56,091 nt of DNA from Gemmatimonas sp. (GTDB lineage Bacteria > Gemmatimonadota > Gemmatimonadetes > Gemmatimonadales > Gemmatimonadaceae): the NCBI GenBank assembly GCA_011390935.1, contig JAABRL010000026.1, positions 1-56,091 on the forward strand. Direction: 5' to 3'. Shown one piece after another: positions 43,024-51,558 of the stretch (the first letter of the stretch is position 1; every line of letters begins with the position of its first letter). Made by a program: the position numbers and the translations under genes. Under the pieces are notes generated by a model, which ran no database searches, was not told where the DNA came from, and saw nothing but the letters and a program-made list of their open reading frames with translations.

Positions 43024-43764
43024 ATGTCTCGCGTTCGTGTACAGCTGCGCGTCCTGGGTCAGGACATACACGCCGACATCCCGCGCCCCGCTCCGGTGGT
43101 CCGACTGGACGCGGTCCTGCCACTGCTCCGTCAGCTGGATGATCAGGCGATCGACCTGGCCGTGGACCGCGCGACCGCTGAGCGCCGTGAACGCGTGACG
43201 TGTGCGAAGGGGTGTTCCGCCTGTTGCCGAGCGCAACCGGTGCCCGTGACACCGGTCGAAGCGTACGCGCTGGCTCGGCTGGTCGAGGCGCTGCCTGAGC
43301 CCCGACGCTCCGAAGTACGCGCGCGATTCAACGCGAACGTCGCCGCGCTGGAAGCAGCCGGACTCCTCGAACACTTTCTTGCGCGGCCACGTCCGGTGCA
43401 GCCCGATGAAGCGCGGCTTGCGGCTCGGCAATACTTCGCCTTGGGGCTCGTGTGTCCGTTTCTCACCAACGATGCCTGCGGCATTTACGCCGAACGGCCG
43501 TTCGTGTGCCGACAGTATCTGGTCACATCACCCGTTGAGGATTGCAGCAACCCGTTCGACCGCCCGGTTCGTGTGGTGCCAATGCCGATCCGGTTTGCGC
43601 ATGCAATGCTCGAGACCAGTGAGGCCTTCCTTGGCGAACCGCAGGTGACGATTCCGCTCGCCACAGCACTTCTCTACGTGGAACGGCACCGGGACGAGTT
43701 GGAGCGCACGTTTCCGTCCGAGCGCCTCTTTCGCACCGCGTTGGAGCAGGTCGCGGCGGGATAG
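43024..43764 (+). CDS. YkgJ-family cysteine-cluster protein
   Basis: 246 residues. The N-terminal cluster C60-x3-C64-x2-C67-C68 (TCAKGCSACC), followed by C144 in CPFL, C152 (ACGIYAERP), C162 (VCRQY) and C174, is the UPF0153/YkgJ-like pattern thought to bind zinc or an Fe-S cluster. The motif 'C-PFL-x-C-x-IY-x-RPxxCR' is diagnostic. No signal peptide is present, so it is cytosolic. AGGGAG lies six to seven bases before the ATG. It follows the lipoprotein gene by 19 nt and is probably in the same transcript, although a functional link is not obvious. Its stop is 4 nt from the convergent MFS gene. The family's chemical role is unknown. Confidence 0.9.
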   Translation: MSRVRVQLRVLGQDIHADIPRPAPVVRLDAVLPLLRQLDDQAIDLAVDRATAERRERVTCAKGCSACCRAQPVPVTPVEAYALARLVEALPEPRRSEVRARFNANVAALEAAGLLEHFLARPRPVQPDEARLAARQYFALGLVCPFLTNDACGIYAERPFVCRQYLVTSPVEDCSNPFDRPVRVVPMPIRFAHAMLETSEAFLGEPQVTIPLATALLYVERHRDELERTFPSERLFRTALEQVAAG

Positions 43765-43768
43765 GCGG

Positions 43769-44929
43769 CTAGCGCACCGTCCCCGGTCGCCCCGCAGGCA
43801 GCCCGAACACCAGCTTCGCCAACAGCACCACCATCAGGAACCCAAGCGGCACGCGCCATCCGTCCGTGACATCGTGCAGCCAACCGAACACCGGCGGGCC
43901 ACTCGCCGCGATCAGGTAGCCCACGCTCTGCGCCATCCCCGACAGTTGGCCGGTGGTGGCCGCATCGTGTGATCGCAACACGAGCAGTGTCAGCGCGAGG
44001 CCGAAGGTGCCGCCCAGCACGAAGCCCACCAGCGACACCCACAGCCACGCGAGTGCCGCGCCGGAGAGTGCGAGTCCCGCGAGCCCCGAAGCCTCGAGCA
44101 GCACGAGCGCCCAAATGATCGGACGCTGATCGCGCGACGCACCGGCCCACAGCGGCACGAGCGCCGAGCCCACCATGCCCATGGCCTGTGAGAGCGCGAG
44201 CAGGCCGCCCGCGGCCGCTTCGCTCACACCGCGTGACTGCAGCAGGTCGGGGAGCCAGGCCACCAGCACAAAGAACGTCAGCGACTGGAACCCCATGAAC
44301 AGCGCCACCTGCCACGCGAGCCGCGAACGTCCGAGCGCCGCAAACGTCACGCGCGACGTCTCCGTGTGCACCGCGGGCGCCGTTCGCATCTGCGGCATCC
44401 ACACGAACAGTGCGACCGCCGCCGGCACCACCCACACCGCCAGCGCACCGCGCCATCCGATGCGTGCCGCAATCGGCACACTCAATCCGGCCGCCGCCGT
44501 GGCACCGAGCCCCATCATCGTGGAGTAGAGACTGGTGATCAGGCCGGTGCGATGCGCGAAGTGGCGCTTCGCGAGCGCGGGCAGCAGCACGTTGCCAAGC
44601 GCCACGCCGACACCGAGGAGCGCCGTGCCGGCATAGAGCGCCCCAAGGGGCATCGCGCCGCGCAGCACCGTGCCGACGCCGATGAACACGACCGCCAGCC
44701 CGACCGCGCGATCCATGCCGATGCGTCGCCCCACGCCGACGGCGAGGATCGACAGGAATCCGAAGGAGAGCAGCGGCAGCGTGGTGATGAACCCCAACGC
44801 CGCGTTCGACAGCCCCGTATCCGCGCGAATATCGGCCACGAGCGGGCCAACGCTCGCAATGGCGGGCCGCAGATTGAATGCCACGAGCGCGATGCCTGCC
44901 AGCAGCAGCCAGCGATACCGAGGGGTCAC
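43769..44929 (-). CDS. MFS transporter, CynX/NimT type
   Basis: 386 residues from GTG 44929, which overlaps the TGA of the upstream DUF188 gene (GTGA). Twelve hydrophobic segments run from LLLAGIALVAFNLRPAIASVGPLV to the final GFLMVVLLAKLVFGLPAG. The NLRPAIASVGPL start and the GRRIGMDRAVGLA loop 2-3 motif are typical of the cyanate/2-nitroimidazole MFS subfamily (CynX, NimT, YeaN). It acts in the inner membrane as a solute exporter or importer. The substrate cannot be read from sequence. The overlap implies translational coupling with DUF188; the only adjacent 3' neighbour is the convergent YkgJ gene. Confidence 0.92.
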   Translation of the reverse strand: MTPRYRWLLLAGIALVAFNLRPAIASVGPLVADIRADTGLSNAALGFITTLPLLSFGFLSILAVGVGRRIGMDRAVGLAVVFIGVGTVLRGAMPLGALYAGTALLGVGVALGNVLLPALAKRHFAHRTGLITSLYSTMMGLGATAAAGLSVPIAARIGWRGALAVWVVPAAVALFVWMPQMRTAPAVHTETSRVTFAALGRSRLAWQVALFMGFQSLTFFVLVAWLPDLLQSRGVSEAAAGGLLALSQAMGMVGSALVPLWAGASRDQRPIIWALVLLEASGLAGLALSGAALAWLWVSLVGFVLGGTFGLALTLLVLRSHDAATTGQLSGMAQSVGYLIAASGPPVFGWLHDVTDGWRVPLGFLMVVLLAKLVFGLPAGRPGTVR

Positions 44930-45396
44930 GAGCGCGTGGTCGATGCGCGGATCGCTCGCGTGAGTGCGCGATCCAGCGCATTCGCGAACAGCTGTCGTTC
45001 GCGTGGCCCGTAGGCCGCGTGCCCCCCCGTGTCCACGCCGCTGCCGCGCAGCCCCTCCATGAAGTTGCGCACCGAGAGCCGCTCGCCGATGCTCTCCGCC
45101 GTGTACTCCTCACCGCGGGGGTCGATCGTGATGACACCCTGAGGTACCAGCAGCGCCGCCAGCGGAATGTCCTGCGTGACGGCCACATCACCCGCCACCG
45201 CGTGCTCCGCGATGTAGCGGTCGGCGGCATCAGCGGAGCCATCCACGCGGATGCTCTGCAGCCGTGCGTAGCCGGGCGGCATCTGCAGCCGCTGATTGGC
45301 CACGAAGATCGTGTCGATCTTGAGGCGGTCGGAGGCCCGGTAGCAGATCTCCTTCACCGCGACCGGCGCGGCATCGGCGTCGATCCAGAGTTTCAC
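44926..45396 (-). CDS. YaiI/YqxD-family (DUF188) protein
   Basis: 156 residues from GTG 45396. It starts VKLWIDADAAPVAVKEICYRASDRL, contains the conserved WxDADAxPV block (residues 4-12), and continues with SADAADRYIAEHAVAGDVAVTQDIPLAALLVPQG and RNFMEGLRGSGVDTGG, the family's C-terminal signature. DUF188 proteins share a PIN-like fold and are presumed nucleases. The canonical Cys of the motif (DADACPV) is Ala here. GTG 45396 fits the family length; no ribosome site is visible, but a 20-codon reading frame ends exactly at this start (45393-45455) and could deliver ribosomes. A 5' fragment of a second DUF188 gene lies at 53232. Confidence 0.9.
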   Translation of the reverse strand: MKLWIDADAAPVAVKEICYRASDRLKIDTIFVANQRLQMPPGYARLQSIRVDGSADAADRYIAEHAVAGDVAVTQDIPLAALLVPQGVITIDPRGEEYTAESIGERLSVRNFMEGLRGSGVDTGGHAAYGPRERQLFANALDRALTRAIRASTTRS

Positions 45397-45455
45397 TGGG
45401 CGCTCGCGGACGGAAGCCCGGTGTATCGGCGGCGGTGTGGCGCTGTGCGTGGCAT
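45393..45455 (-). promoter_or_regulatory. Possible leaderless upstream reading frame coupled to DUF188
   Basis: ATG 45455 opens a 20-codon frame (MPRTAPHRRRYTGLPSASAQ) whose TGA overlaps the DUF188 GTG as GTGA. TACTTT (minus strand, 45466-45461) ends 5 nt before its ATG. The frame may serve only for coupling; peptide function is not implied. Confidence 0.3.
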
Positions 45456-45619
45456 GGCGAAAAGTACGCACGGCGCATGCGCATTGATGCGGAGGGCACA
45501 AGCCACGCAGAAGCCGGCCTTCACGAGTCCCATCGCGCAGACCGCTCGCCGTGACCCCTCCGTAACTTCCCCGTATTGCCGAGTATTTCTGTCCTGTTTA
45601 CGGTTATGGGCCAGTGTTT

Positions 45620-45641
45620 GATAACGATTCTCATTCATAAT
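45620..45641 (+). promoter_or_regulatory. Fur box overlapping a -10 element
   Basis: GATAACGATTCTCATTCAT (45620-45638) matches the 19-bp Fur consensus at 14 positions. CATAAT (45636-45641), a near-TATAAT element, overlaps its end and lies 6 nt before the GTG start at 45648. Fe-loaded Fur would directly cover the -10 region. Confidence 0.7.
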
Positions 45642-45647
45642 CGTCCC

Positions 45648-47924
45648 GTGCCTCTCGTCCCATCCTCGCCCCGCCTGTTCCGCATCCGTCCTTCGACATC
45701 ACGCGCCGCCGCCGGTACCGTGTGGGTCTGCACCCTCCTCGTTGCACTTCGCCCCGCCGCCGCGCAGCCCACCGCGCCCACCCGCGACTCCGCCGCTCGC
45801 CTGCCCGGCCTCAGCATCATCGGCACCCCCGACGAACGCGATCGCATTCCCGGCGGCGCGCAGGTCATTGACCGCGCCACCCTCGAGCGCTCACGCGTCT
45901 TCACCACCAACGAAGCCCTGCGGAAAGTCTCCGGGATCATGGTGCGCGACGAAGAAGGGCTTGGCCTGCGCCCCAACATCGGCATTCGTGGACTCAACCC
46001 GACCCGCTCCACCAAGACGCTGCTGCTCGAGGACGGCATCCCCGTTACCATCGCCACCTACGGCGACAACGCCGCGTACTACCACCCGCCCGTTGGTCGC
46101 ATGGAGCGCATCGAGGTGCTCAAGGGCGCCGGCTCCATCCTGCACGGTCCGCAAACCGTCGGCGGCGTCATCAACTACATCACCCCAGGGCTCCCCACCC
46201 AGAGTGGAGGCACCACGCGATTCACCGGGGGCAACAACGGCTTCCTCAACGGCTACGCACGCGCCGAGGCCGTAAACGGCAACACCGGGGCCGTGCTCGA
46301 TATCGGCCGCTTTCAGGCTGACGGGCCGCGCGAGAACATCGGCTCCGAGGTCACGGACGCCTCGCTCAAGCTGTTCGTGCCGATCTCGGCATCGCAGCAG
46401 CTCATTGCGAAGGCCAACGTGTACCGCGAAGCCTCGCAGGTGACCTACTCCGGCCTCACCGAGGGCGAGTGGACCGCGAACCCGTTCCAGAACCCGTTCC
46501 GCAACGACTTCTTCACGATCGAGCGCGTGGGTGGAACGCTCGCGCATGAGCTCACACGCGGTGCGCAGCGGCTCACCACCACGGTCTACGGGCACGATAT
46601 CACGCGCCCCTGGTGGCGCCAGTCATCCAACTCCACGCAGCGCCCGAACGACCGGAGCGATCCGGCGTGCGGCGGCCTGCAGAATCTGGAGTCCGGGTGC
46701 GGCAACGAAGGGCGCATTCGCCGCTATCAGGTACTCGGAGCAGAGTCACGCTACACGCGCCCTCTGCTCCTGCCGCGCGTCGCGGGAACGCTCGAAGCGG
46801 GTGCGCGCGTGCATCGCGAAGAGCAGGACCGACAGCAGCTCAATGGCGCGTCGCACGTGAGCCGCACCGCTGGCCCGGCAGCCAACCGCAACGCCGGGCT
46901 GGTCGAAGACAACCGCCGCACCACCGACGCGCTCGCCGGCTGGGTACAGGCCCGCGTGGGCACCGAACGATTCACCGTCACGCCCGGGCTGCGCATCGAA
47001 CACATCGACATCACGCGCACCAATCGCCTGCCGAGCGCGAGTGCGCCGGACGGTGCATTCGGTGAGACGTCCCTCACCGAGCTGATTCCCGGCATCGGCG
47101 CCACGGTGAATGCCACTTCCACGCTCACGGTCTTCGCGGGCGCACACCGCGGCTTCAGCCCGCCGCGCAACGAGGACATCATCAGCAACACCACGGGCGG
47201 CGTGGTTGAGCTCGAACCCGAACGCAGCTGGAACTACGAGGCGGGCGTGCGCTGGGCACCACGCCCCCTGTGGTCGATCGATGTGACCGCCTTCCGACTC
47301 GACTTCGAAAACCAGGTGATTCCGGCGTCGCTGGCGGGCGGCACGGGCGCCGCGCTGACCAGCGCCGGCCGCACCCTGCATCAGGGACTCGAACTCGATC
47401 TGCGCGGCGACCTGCGTCCGATCGGTCGGCTCACGCCCTTCCTGCAACTGGCCGGCACCTGGGTGCCCGTGGCGCGCTTTGCCAGTGATCGATTCGCTTA
47501 CATCGGCACCGGCGGCAGCGATGTGGTGGGCAAGGTGTACGCCGGTCAGAACAGCGGCAATACGCGCACGCGCCTCGATGTGAGCAACAATCGGCTGCCG
47601 TACGCGCCGGAGTTCTTCACCACGGCCACCCTCGGTGTGCGGCACCGCAGCGGCGCCGATCTCTCCATCGAAGCCGTGCACATGGGCGAACAGTTCGGCG
47701 ACGCGGCCAACACGCGCGTGCTCGTGTCCGACGGACAGCAGGGTGCGCTTCCATCGAACACGCTGTGGAACGTGGCGGTGAATGTGCCCGTGCGCTCGAT
47801 CGGCGTCACCGCGTTCGGCACCGTGAAGAACGTATTCGACGAACTCGTGATCGTGGATCGCACGCGCGGCCTGCTGCCCAACATGCCGCGACTCGTGCAG
47901 TTGGGGGTGGAGCGGCGGTTCTGA
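45648..47924 (+). CDS. TonB-dependent outer-membrane receptor, FecA-like
   Basis: 758 residues from GTG 45648. Signal peptide about 20-40 (GTVWVCTLLVALRPAAAQ). The plug domain (about 55-170) contains RDEEGLGLRPNIGIRGLNPTRSTKTLLLEDGIPVTIATYGDNAAYYHP, a block highly typical of FecA-type receptors, followed by the RMERIEVLKGAGSILHGPQTVGGVINYIT plug motif. The 22-strand barrel runs to the C-terminal RLVQLGVERRF, ending in Phe. FecA takes up ferric dicitrate; the exact siderophore here is inferred only as ferric. The GTG start is supported by the closely placed Fur box and -10, which imply a near-leaderless, iron-repressed transcript. No TonB, ExbBD or FecBCD genes are nearby. Confidence 0.93.
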   Translation: MPLVPSSPRLFRIRPSTSRAAAGTVWVCTLLVALRPAAAQPTAPTRDSAARLPGLSIIGTPDERDRIPGGAQVIDRATLERSRVFTTNEALRKVSGIMVRDEEGLGLRPNIGIRGLNPTRSTKTLLLEDGIPVTIATYGDNAAYYHPPVGRMERIEVLKGAGSILHGPQTVGGVINYITPGLPTQSGGTTRFTGGNNGFLNGYARAEAVNGNTGAVLDIGRFQADGPRENIGSEVTDASLKLFVPISASQQLIAKANVYREASQVTYSGLTEGEWTANPFQNPFRNDFFTIERVGGTLAHELTRGAQRLTTTVYGHDITRPWWRQSSNSTQRPNDRSDPACGGLQNLESGCGNEGRIRRYQVLGAESRYTRPLLLPRVAGTLEAGARVHREEQDRQQLNGASHVSRTAGPAANRNAGLVEDNRRTTDALAGWVQARVGTERFTVTPGLRIEHIDITRTNRLPSASAPDGAFGETSLTELIPGIGATVNATSTLTVFAGAHRGFSPPRNEDIISNTTGGVVELEPERSWNYEAGVRWAPRPLWSIDVTAFRLDFENQVIPASLAGGTGAALTSAGRTLHQGLELDLRGDLRPIGRLTPFLQLAGTWVPVARFASDRFAYIGTGGSDVVGKVYAGQNSGNTRTRLDVSNNRLPYAPEFFTTATLGVRHRSGADLSIEAVHMGEQFGDAANTRVLVSDGQQGALPSNTLWNVAVNVPVRSIGVTAFGTVKNVFDELVIVDRTRGLLPNMPRLVQLGVERRF

Positions 47925-47944
47925 GCGAAGTGGCACCCAGCGCG

Positions 47945-47969
47945 TGTGGCAGCCACCACGGTTGCCACA
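47945..47969. terminator. Weak hairpin between convergent genes
   Basis: TGTGGCA (47945-47951) and TGCCACA (47963-47969) are complementary around an 11-nt loop, between the TonB receptor stop (47924) and the convergent secreted-protein stop (48035). No T tract. Confidence 0.35.
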
Positions 47970-48034
47970 TCGCTTCGAGGACGCGGCACCTGCGAAGGAG
48001 CATGGCGGTTTCGTGCTGAAACTCCACCCGTGAG

Positions 48035-50389
48035 CTACGGCACGAACTCGCGAACCTTCACCAGAAACAGCCCCTCGCGCACACTCGTGAAGATCACCAC
48101 GCCACTCTTGAAGAACGGGTACACACTCCACGCGCCGCTCGCGACGGCGCTGTAGCCGGGCTCATCATTGTTGAACGGCGCGCTGTCGAAGAAACCCATC
48201 TCGCGCGGTGCGGCGCGATCACTGATGTCGAGCACCCGCAGACCACTGCCGTAGTTGGCCTGATACACGCGATTGCCGACAACGTAAAGGTTGTGGTCCG
48301 ACGCGTTGACCGGCGCGTAGTACATCTTCGCCACGATCGGATCGGACAGATCGGTGAGGTCCCACACGATGGTGCGCGTGCCCTCGACCAGGCCGGCGAC
48401 CTCATCCCCCTCATCGTTCATGTAAAAGTAGCGCTGCTCATCGTCGAACCACCCCTGATGCGCATACGATACGTTTGGATAACTGTTCCGACCGATCGTG
48501 ACCGGGCGCGTCTTGTCGGTGACATCGGCAACGTTGATCTCCTTCTCGTTCGACCCCACACAGATCTCCCGGCCGCGATACCGCACATCGGGGCCGCGGT
48601 ACTGCACGCACTGCGCGTCGTGCGTATAGCCGCGCGGGTTGCTCCCGCTGCGATCGTTGTAGCACCCGGCGAACTCGAGGGCGAGCGGCGAACGCGCATT
48701 CACGATGTGCAATCCGCCACCGCACGTTTCCCCGCCGCTGTTGGCTCCCACGATGTACAGAAAACGACTCGCGGTGTCGGCCACCACATTGTGCGCGCTG
48801 GCGATCCCGCGATAGGTGCTATCGGGCGCAAACGTCGGGGCGTTGCGAGCGCCGCGCAATCGCGTGAGGTCGAACACCTGCATGCCATGCGCGCCCGCAC
48901 CGTCCGCCACGATGTACGCGTGATGGCCGATCACCTTGATATCGCGCCACACCGACGGTGGTGAACCCTCGGTGCGCGGCAGTGTGCCCACCAGCATTGG
49001 CGCCGATGGATCGGTGACATCCACGAAACTCACACCATCTCGGCGCGCCACGAGCGCGTAATCGCGGTTCGTCTCCGGATCGGTCCACCCCCACACGTCG
49101 TTCAACCACGTGCCGCGCTCACCACCCAGCGCGCTGTTGGGCATGTGCGCCACGAGGTCCACGTTGTTGCACGTGTACACGCCAACCAGACCGTCCGTGC
49201 ACGGTGCGGCCGGCGTGGCGCCGCCCGCGATCACGGCAATCGTGCCGGAGAGCAGTTGTGTCTGCTCCCATCCCGCCGCACGCTGCGTGAGCGCCAGCAC
49301 GCGTCCCTCGCCAAAGTCTCGCGTCGGCATCGACACCACGGCGCGCGCACCACGGCCGCCGAGCGCAAACCCGAACGAAAACGGCCATGACGCCGCCTCA
49401 CTCGAGTCTGCAACCAGCCGAGCGACGCTGCCGAATCCGCGCGCGCTGTCAGCGAGAAATCGGTACACGCGGCCGTTCGCGCCGGGCGCACCCACCCAGA
49501 GCTCGTCGCCTAGCGTGGCGAGCGCCGCACCAAACTGCGAGCCTCGACCACCATCAAATGGGCGCAGTTCACCCGCCAAGACCCACTGCCCACGCGCATC
49601 ACGCGTGAGCGCCTGTACCGCCATCGCGCCCGGGGCACCGACAAACGCACGCGCACCGTCGAGCAGCACCGCCGCTCCCAACCCTGCCCGCTCCGCGCCG
49701 ATGCCCCGAAGGGTCACGGCCTCGGGCGTTCGCCAGCTCGCATCGGTCGCGCGCATCGCAACGTACACCTGCCCTGCACCCGCGTTGTCGCCCGGCGCAC
49801 CGATGAGCAGCGTGGAATCCTGCAGACTCAGGCTGTGACCGAACGCCGCGATGCTGTCCATCGACGTGGGGCGCAGCGTGGCCTGCAACTCGAACTGCGC
49901 GCCGCGACGCCGATAGTGATAGACGGCCCCGCCGCCGGCACCACTCGGCGCGCCAATGAACAGATCATCGCCCGACAGCGCGACTGCTGTGCCGAACAGC
50001 CCCGCGCTCGGTGCCACGATGCGCTGCACCTCGCGCCACGAGACAGCGGCTGACGTGCGCGTGAATGCGTATACCACACCAGCCTGAGCGTCCTTGCGCG
50101 GCGCGCCCACGATCAACGTCTGGCCGTCGAGTGCCAGCGCGTGTCCGAAGTCGTCCATGCGCGCCGTATCGGACGCCGATAGCCGCGCGGATTCCTGCCA
50201 CCGCCCCGACGCATCCAGCCGATACGTGTACACCACGCCCGGGCCGTACCAGTTCACCGGTTGTCCCACGACCAACTCCGTTTCGGTCATCGCAACCGCT
50301 CGACCGAAGTTGGGCTCCTGAGCCTGAAGCGGCGCGTGGCCGAGCAGCGCACACGCGAGGAGGGTAGCAGCGGTGCGGAATCGCGTCAT
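48035..50389 (-). CDS. Secreted FG-GAP plus choice-of-anchor B (LVIVD) protein
   Basis: 784 residues from ATG 50389; a GTG two codons upstream is the alternative. Signal peptide about 1-24 (TAATLLACALLGHAPLQAQ). Residues about 25-390 hold repeated FG-GAP blades (FGHALALDGQTLIVGAPR, FGTAVALSGDDLFIGAPSG, FGHSLSLQDSTLLIGAPGD), the integrin-alpha-like seven-blade pattern. From about 415 comes a choice-of-anchor B domain with LVIVD-type repeats (WGWTDPETNRDYALVARRDGVSFVDVTDPSAP, HDAQCVQYRGPD, ISDRAAPREMGFFDSAP). The combination of two propeller types in one exported protein is uncommon in my knowledge. It may act as a surface or matrix protein; no enzymatic residues are recognised. It is divergent from the creatininase-like gene. 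Confidence 0.85.
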   Translation of the reverse strand: MTRFRTAATLLACALLGHAPLQAQEPNFGRAVAMTETELVVGQPVNWYGPGVVYTYRLDASGRWQESARLSASDTARMDDFGHALALDGQTLIVGAPRKDAQAGVVYAFTRTSAAVSWREVQRIVAPSAGLFGTAVALSGDDLFIGAPSGAGGGAVYHYRRRGAQFELQATLRPTSMDSIAAFGHSLSLQDSTLLIGAPGDNAGAGQVYVAMRATDASWRTPEAVTLRGIGAERAGLGAAVLLDGARAFVGAPGAMAVQALTRDARGQWVLAGELRPFDGGRGSQFGAALATLGDELWVGAPGANGRVYRFLADSARGFGSVARLVADSSEAASWPFSFGFALGGRGARAVVSMPTRDFGEGRVLALTQRAAGWEQTQLLSGTIAVIAGGATPAAPCTDGLVGVYTCNNVDLVAHMPNSALGGERGTWLNDVWGWTDPETNRDYALVARRDGVSFVDVTDPSAPMLVGTLPRTEGSPPSVWRDIKVIGHHAYIVADGAGAHGMQVFDLTRLRGARNAPTFAPDSTYRGIASAHNVVADTASRFLYIVGANSGGETCGGGLHIVNARSPLALEFAGCYNDRSGSNPRGYTHDAQCVQYRGPDVRYRGREICVGSNEKEINVADVTDKTRPVTIGRNSYPNVSYAHQGWFDDEQRYFYMNDEGDEVAGLVEGTRTIVWDLTDLSDPIVAKMYYAPVNASDHNLYVVGNRVYQANYGSGLRVLDISDRAAPREMGFFDSAPFNNDEPGYSAVASGAWSVYPFFKSGVVIFTSVREGLFLVKVREFVP

Positions 50390-50579
50390 GGGCACGGTTG
50401 GGAGAGGGGTGAACCATGTCGAATATTCCGCGTGATCCGGTCAGCGGCAAGCGCAATGGCGGCCAGCGGTGTCAGCCTCCACTTTCCTGTTGAACGTACG
50501 TGCACTGTCTCGTACGCTGGAACGCGCTCACGCGGGGCCGTGAGGCCCGTCGCAATTTGACCCACCCCTTGGAGCTGTA

Positions 50580-51494
50580 ATGCGAACCACGCCGACCCTT
50601 CTGCTAGCGCTGCCGTTTCTGGCAGCGACTGCCTCAGCCCAGGTCGCGGGCGCGCCGGACAGCGCCAGTCGCGCCGCGATGGCTGCGCAGCGACAGGCCG
50701 CCGCCAACAAGCCGCGCACGATCGACGGCATCAACACCGTGTGGCTCGAAGAGCTCACGCAGCCCGAATTCCGCGACATGCTTCGGGACGGCTACACGAC
50801 CGTGCTCATCCTGACCGGCGGCGTGGAGAACAACGACGGCAACCTGTCCATGAACAAGCACAACATCAACAACAAGCTGTTGGGCGAGATGTTGGCGCGC
50901 CGCATGGGCAAGACGCTGGTGGCTCCGCTGGTCACGCTCGAACCGGGCAACGCCGGAACCACCATTCAACCCGGCCGTGCAGGACCCATGCTCTCGCAGG
51001 CCACGTACGTGGCGATGCTCTACGACATGGGCAACTTTCTGCGCAGCATGGGCTTCACGCAGATCTTCTACATGGGCGACAGCGGCGGCAACTTGCGCGG
51101 CATGCAGGCCGCGGCCGATTCGCTCACCACCGTGTACGCGAGCAGTCCGACGCGTGTGTACTTCAAGCACATTCCGGAGTACTACAACCACACGAGCGTG
51201 GTGCAGCCGTACATTCAGAACGTGCTCAAGATCCCTGAAGGCATCGAGATCGGCGCGAGCCGAGGCACGAGTGGCCTGCACGAAGAACTCGGCATCGATG
51301 CCACGATGGCGCTCGTCGATCCGCAGTCGATTCGCTTTGCGCAGCGCGTGAAGGCGGGGGAAGACGAGATCAACGGCGTGAAGTTCGAGTCGCTGGAGTG
51401 GCTGCAGGATCTCGGCCGCAAGGTGGCCGAGTTGCGCGTGACGACGACGCTCAACGCCATCAACGCGTACCGCGCCTCGCTGCCGACGCCGTAG
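50580..51494 (+). CDS. Exported creatininase-fold protein lacking the metal ligands
   Basis: 304 residues. Signal peptide 1-20 (LLLALPFLAATASA). The rest follows the creatininase/MftE layout: a first strand-loop VLILTGGVENNDGNLSMNKHN at 74-95, where active members have GSxEQHGPHLPLxTD, and GDSGGN (166-171), where active members have NGHGGN. Glu83 remains, but the metal-binding His residues are replaced by Asn85, Asn88 and Ser168 and the Asp by His94. It is therefore unlikely to be a classical zinc amidohydrolase; a binding or altered-metal function is possible. GGAG lies six bases before ATG. It is followed by a convergent porin gene. Confidence 0.78.
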   Translation: MRTTPTLLLALPFLAATASAQVAGAPDSASRAAMAAQRQAAANKPRTIDGINTVWLEELTQPEFRDMLRDGYTTVLILTGGVENNDGNLSMNKHNINNKLLGEMLARRMGKTLVAPLVTLEPGNAGTTIQPGRAGPMLSQATYVAMLYDMGNFLRSMGFTQIFYMGDSGGNLRGMQAAADSLTTVYASSPTRVYFKHIPEYYNHTSVVQPYIQNVLKIPEGIEIGASRGTSGLHEELGIDATMALVDPQSIRFAQRVKAGEDEINGVKFESLEWLQDLGRKVAELRVTTTLNAINAYRASLPTP

Positions 51495-51522
51495 CGCGCT
51501 GGGAACCGCGGTGACGGAACCG

Positions 51523-51547
51523 TGCGTCGGCAATGCCGTGCGACGCA
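51523..51547. terminator. Hairpin between convergent genes
   Basis: TGCGTCG (51523-51529) and CGACGCA (51541-51547) pair exactly around an 11-nt loop, between stops at 51494 and 51559. GC-rich, no T tract. Confidence 0.45.
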
Positions 51548-51558
51548 GCGCTGCGAAA

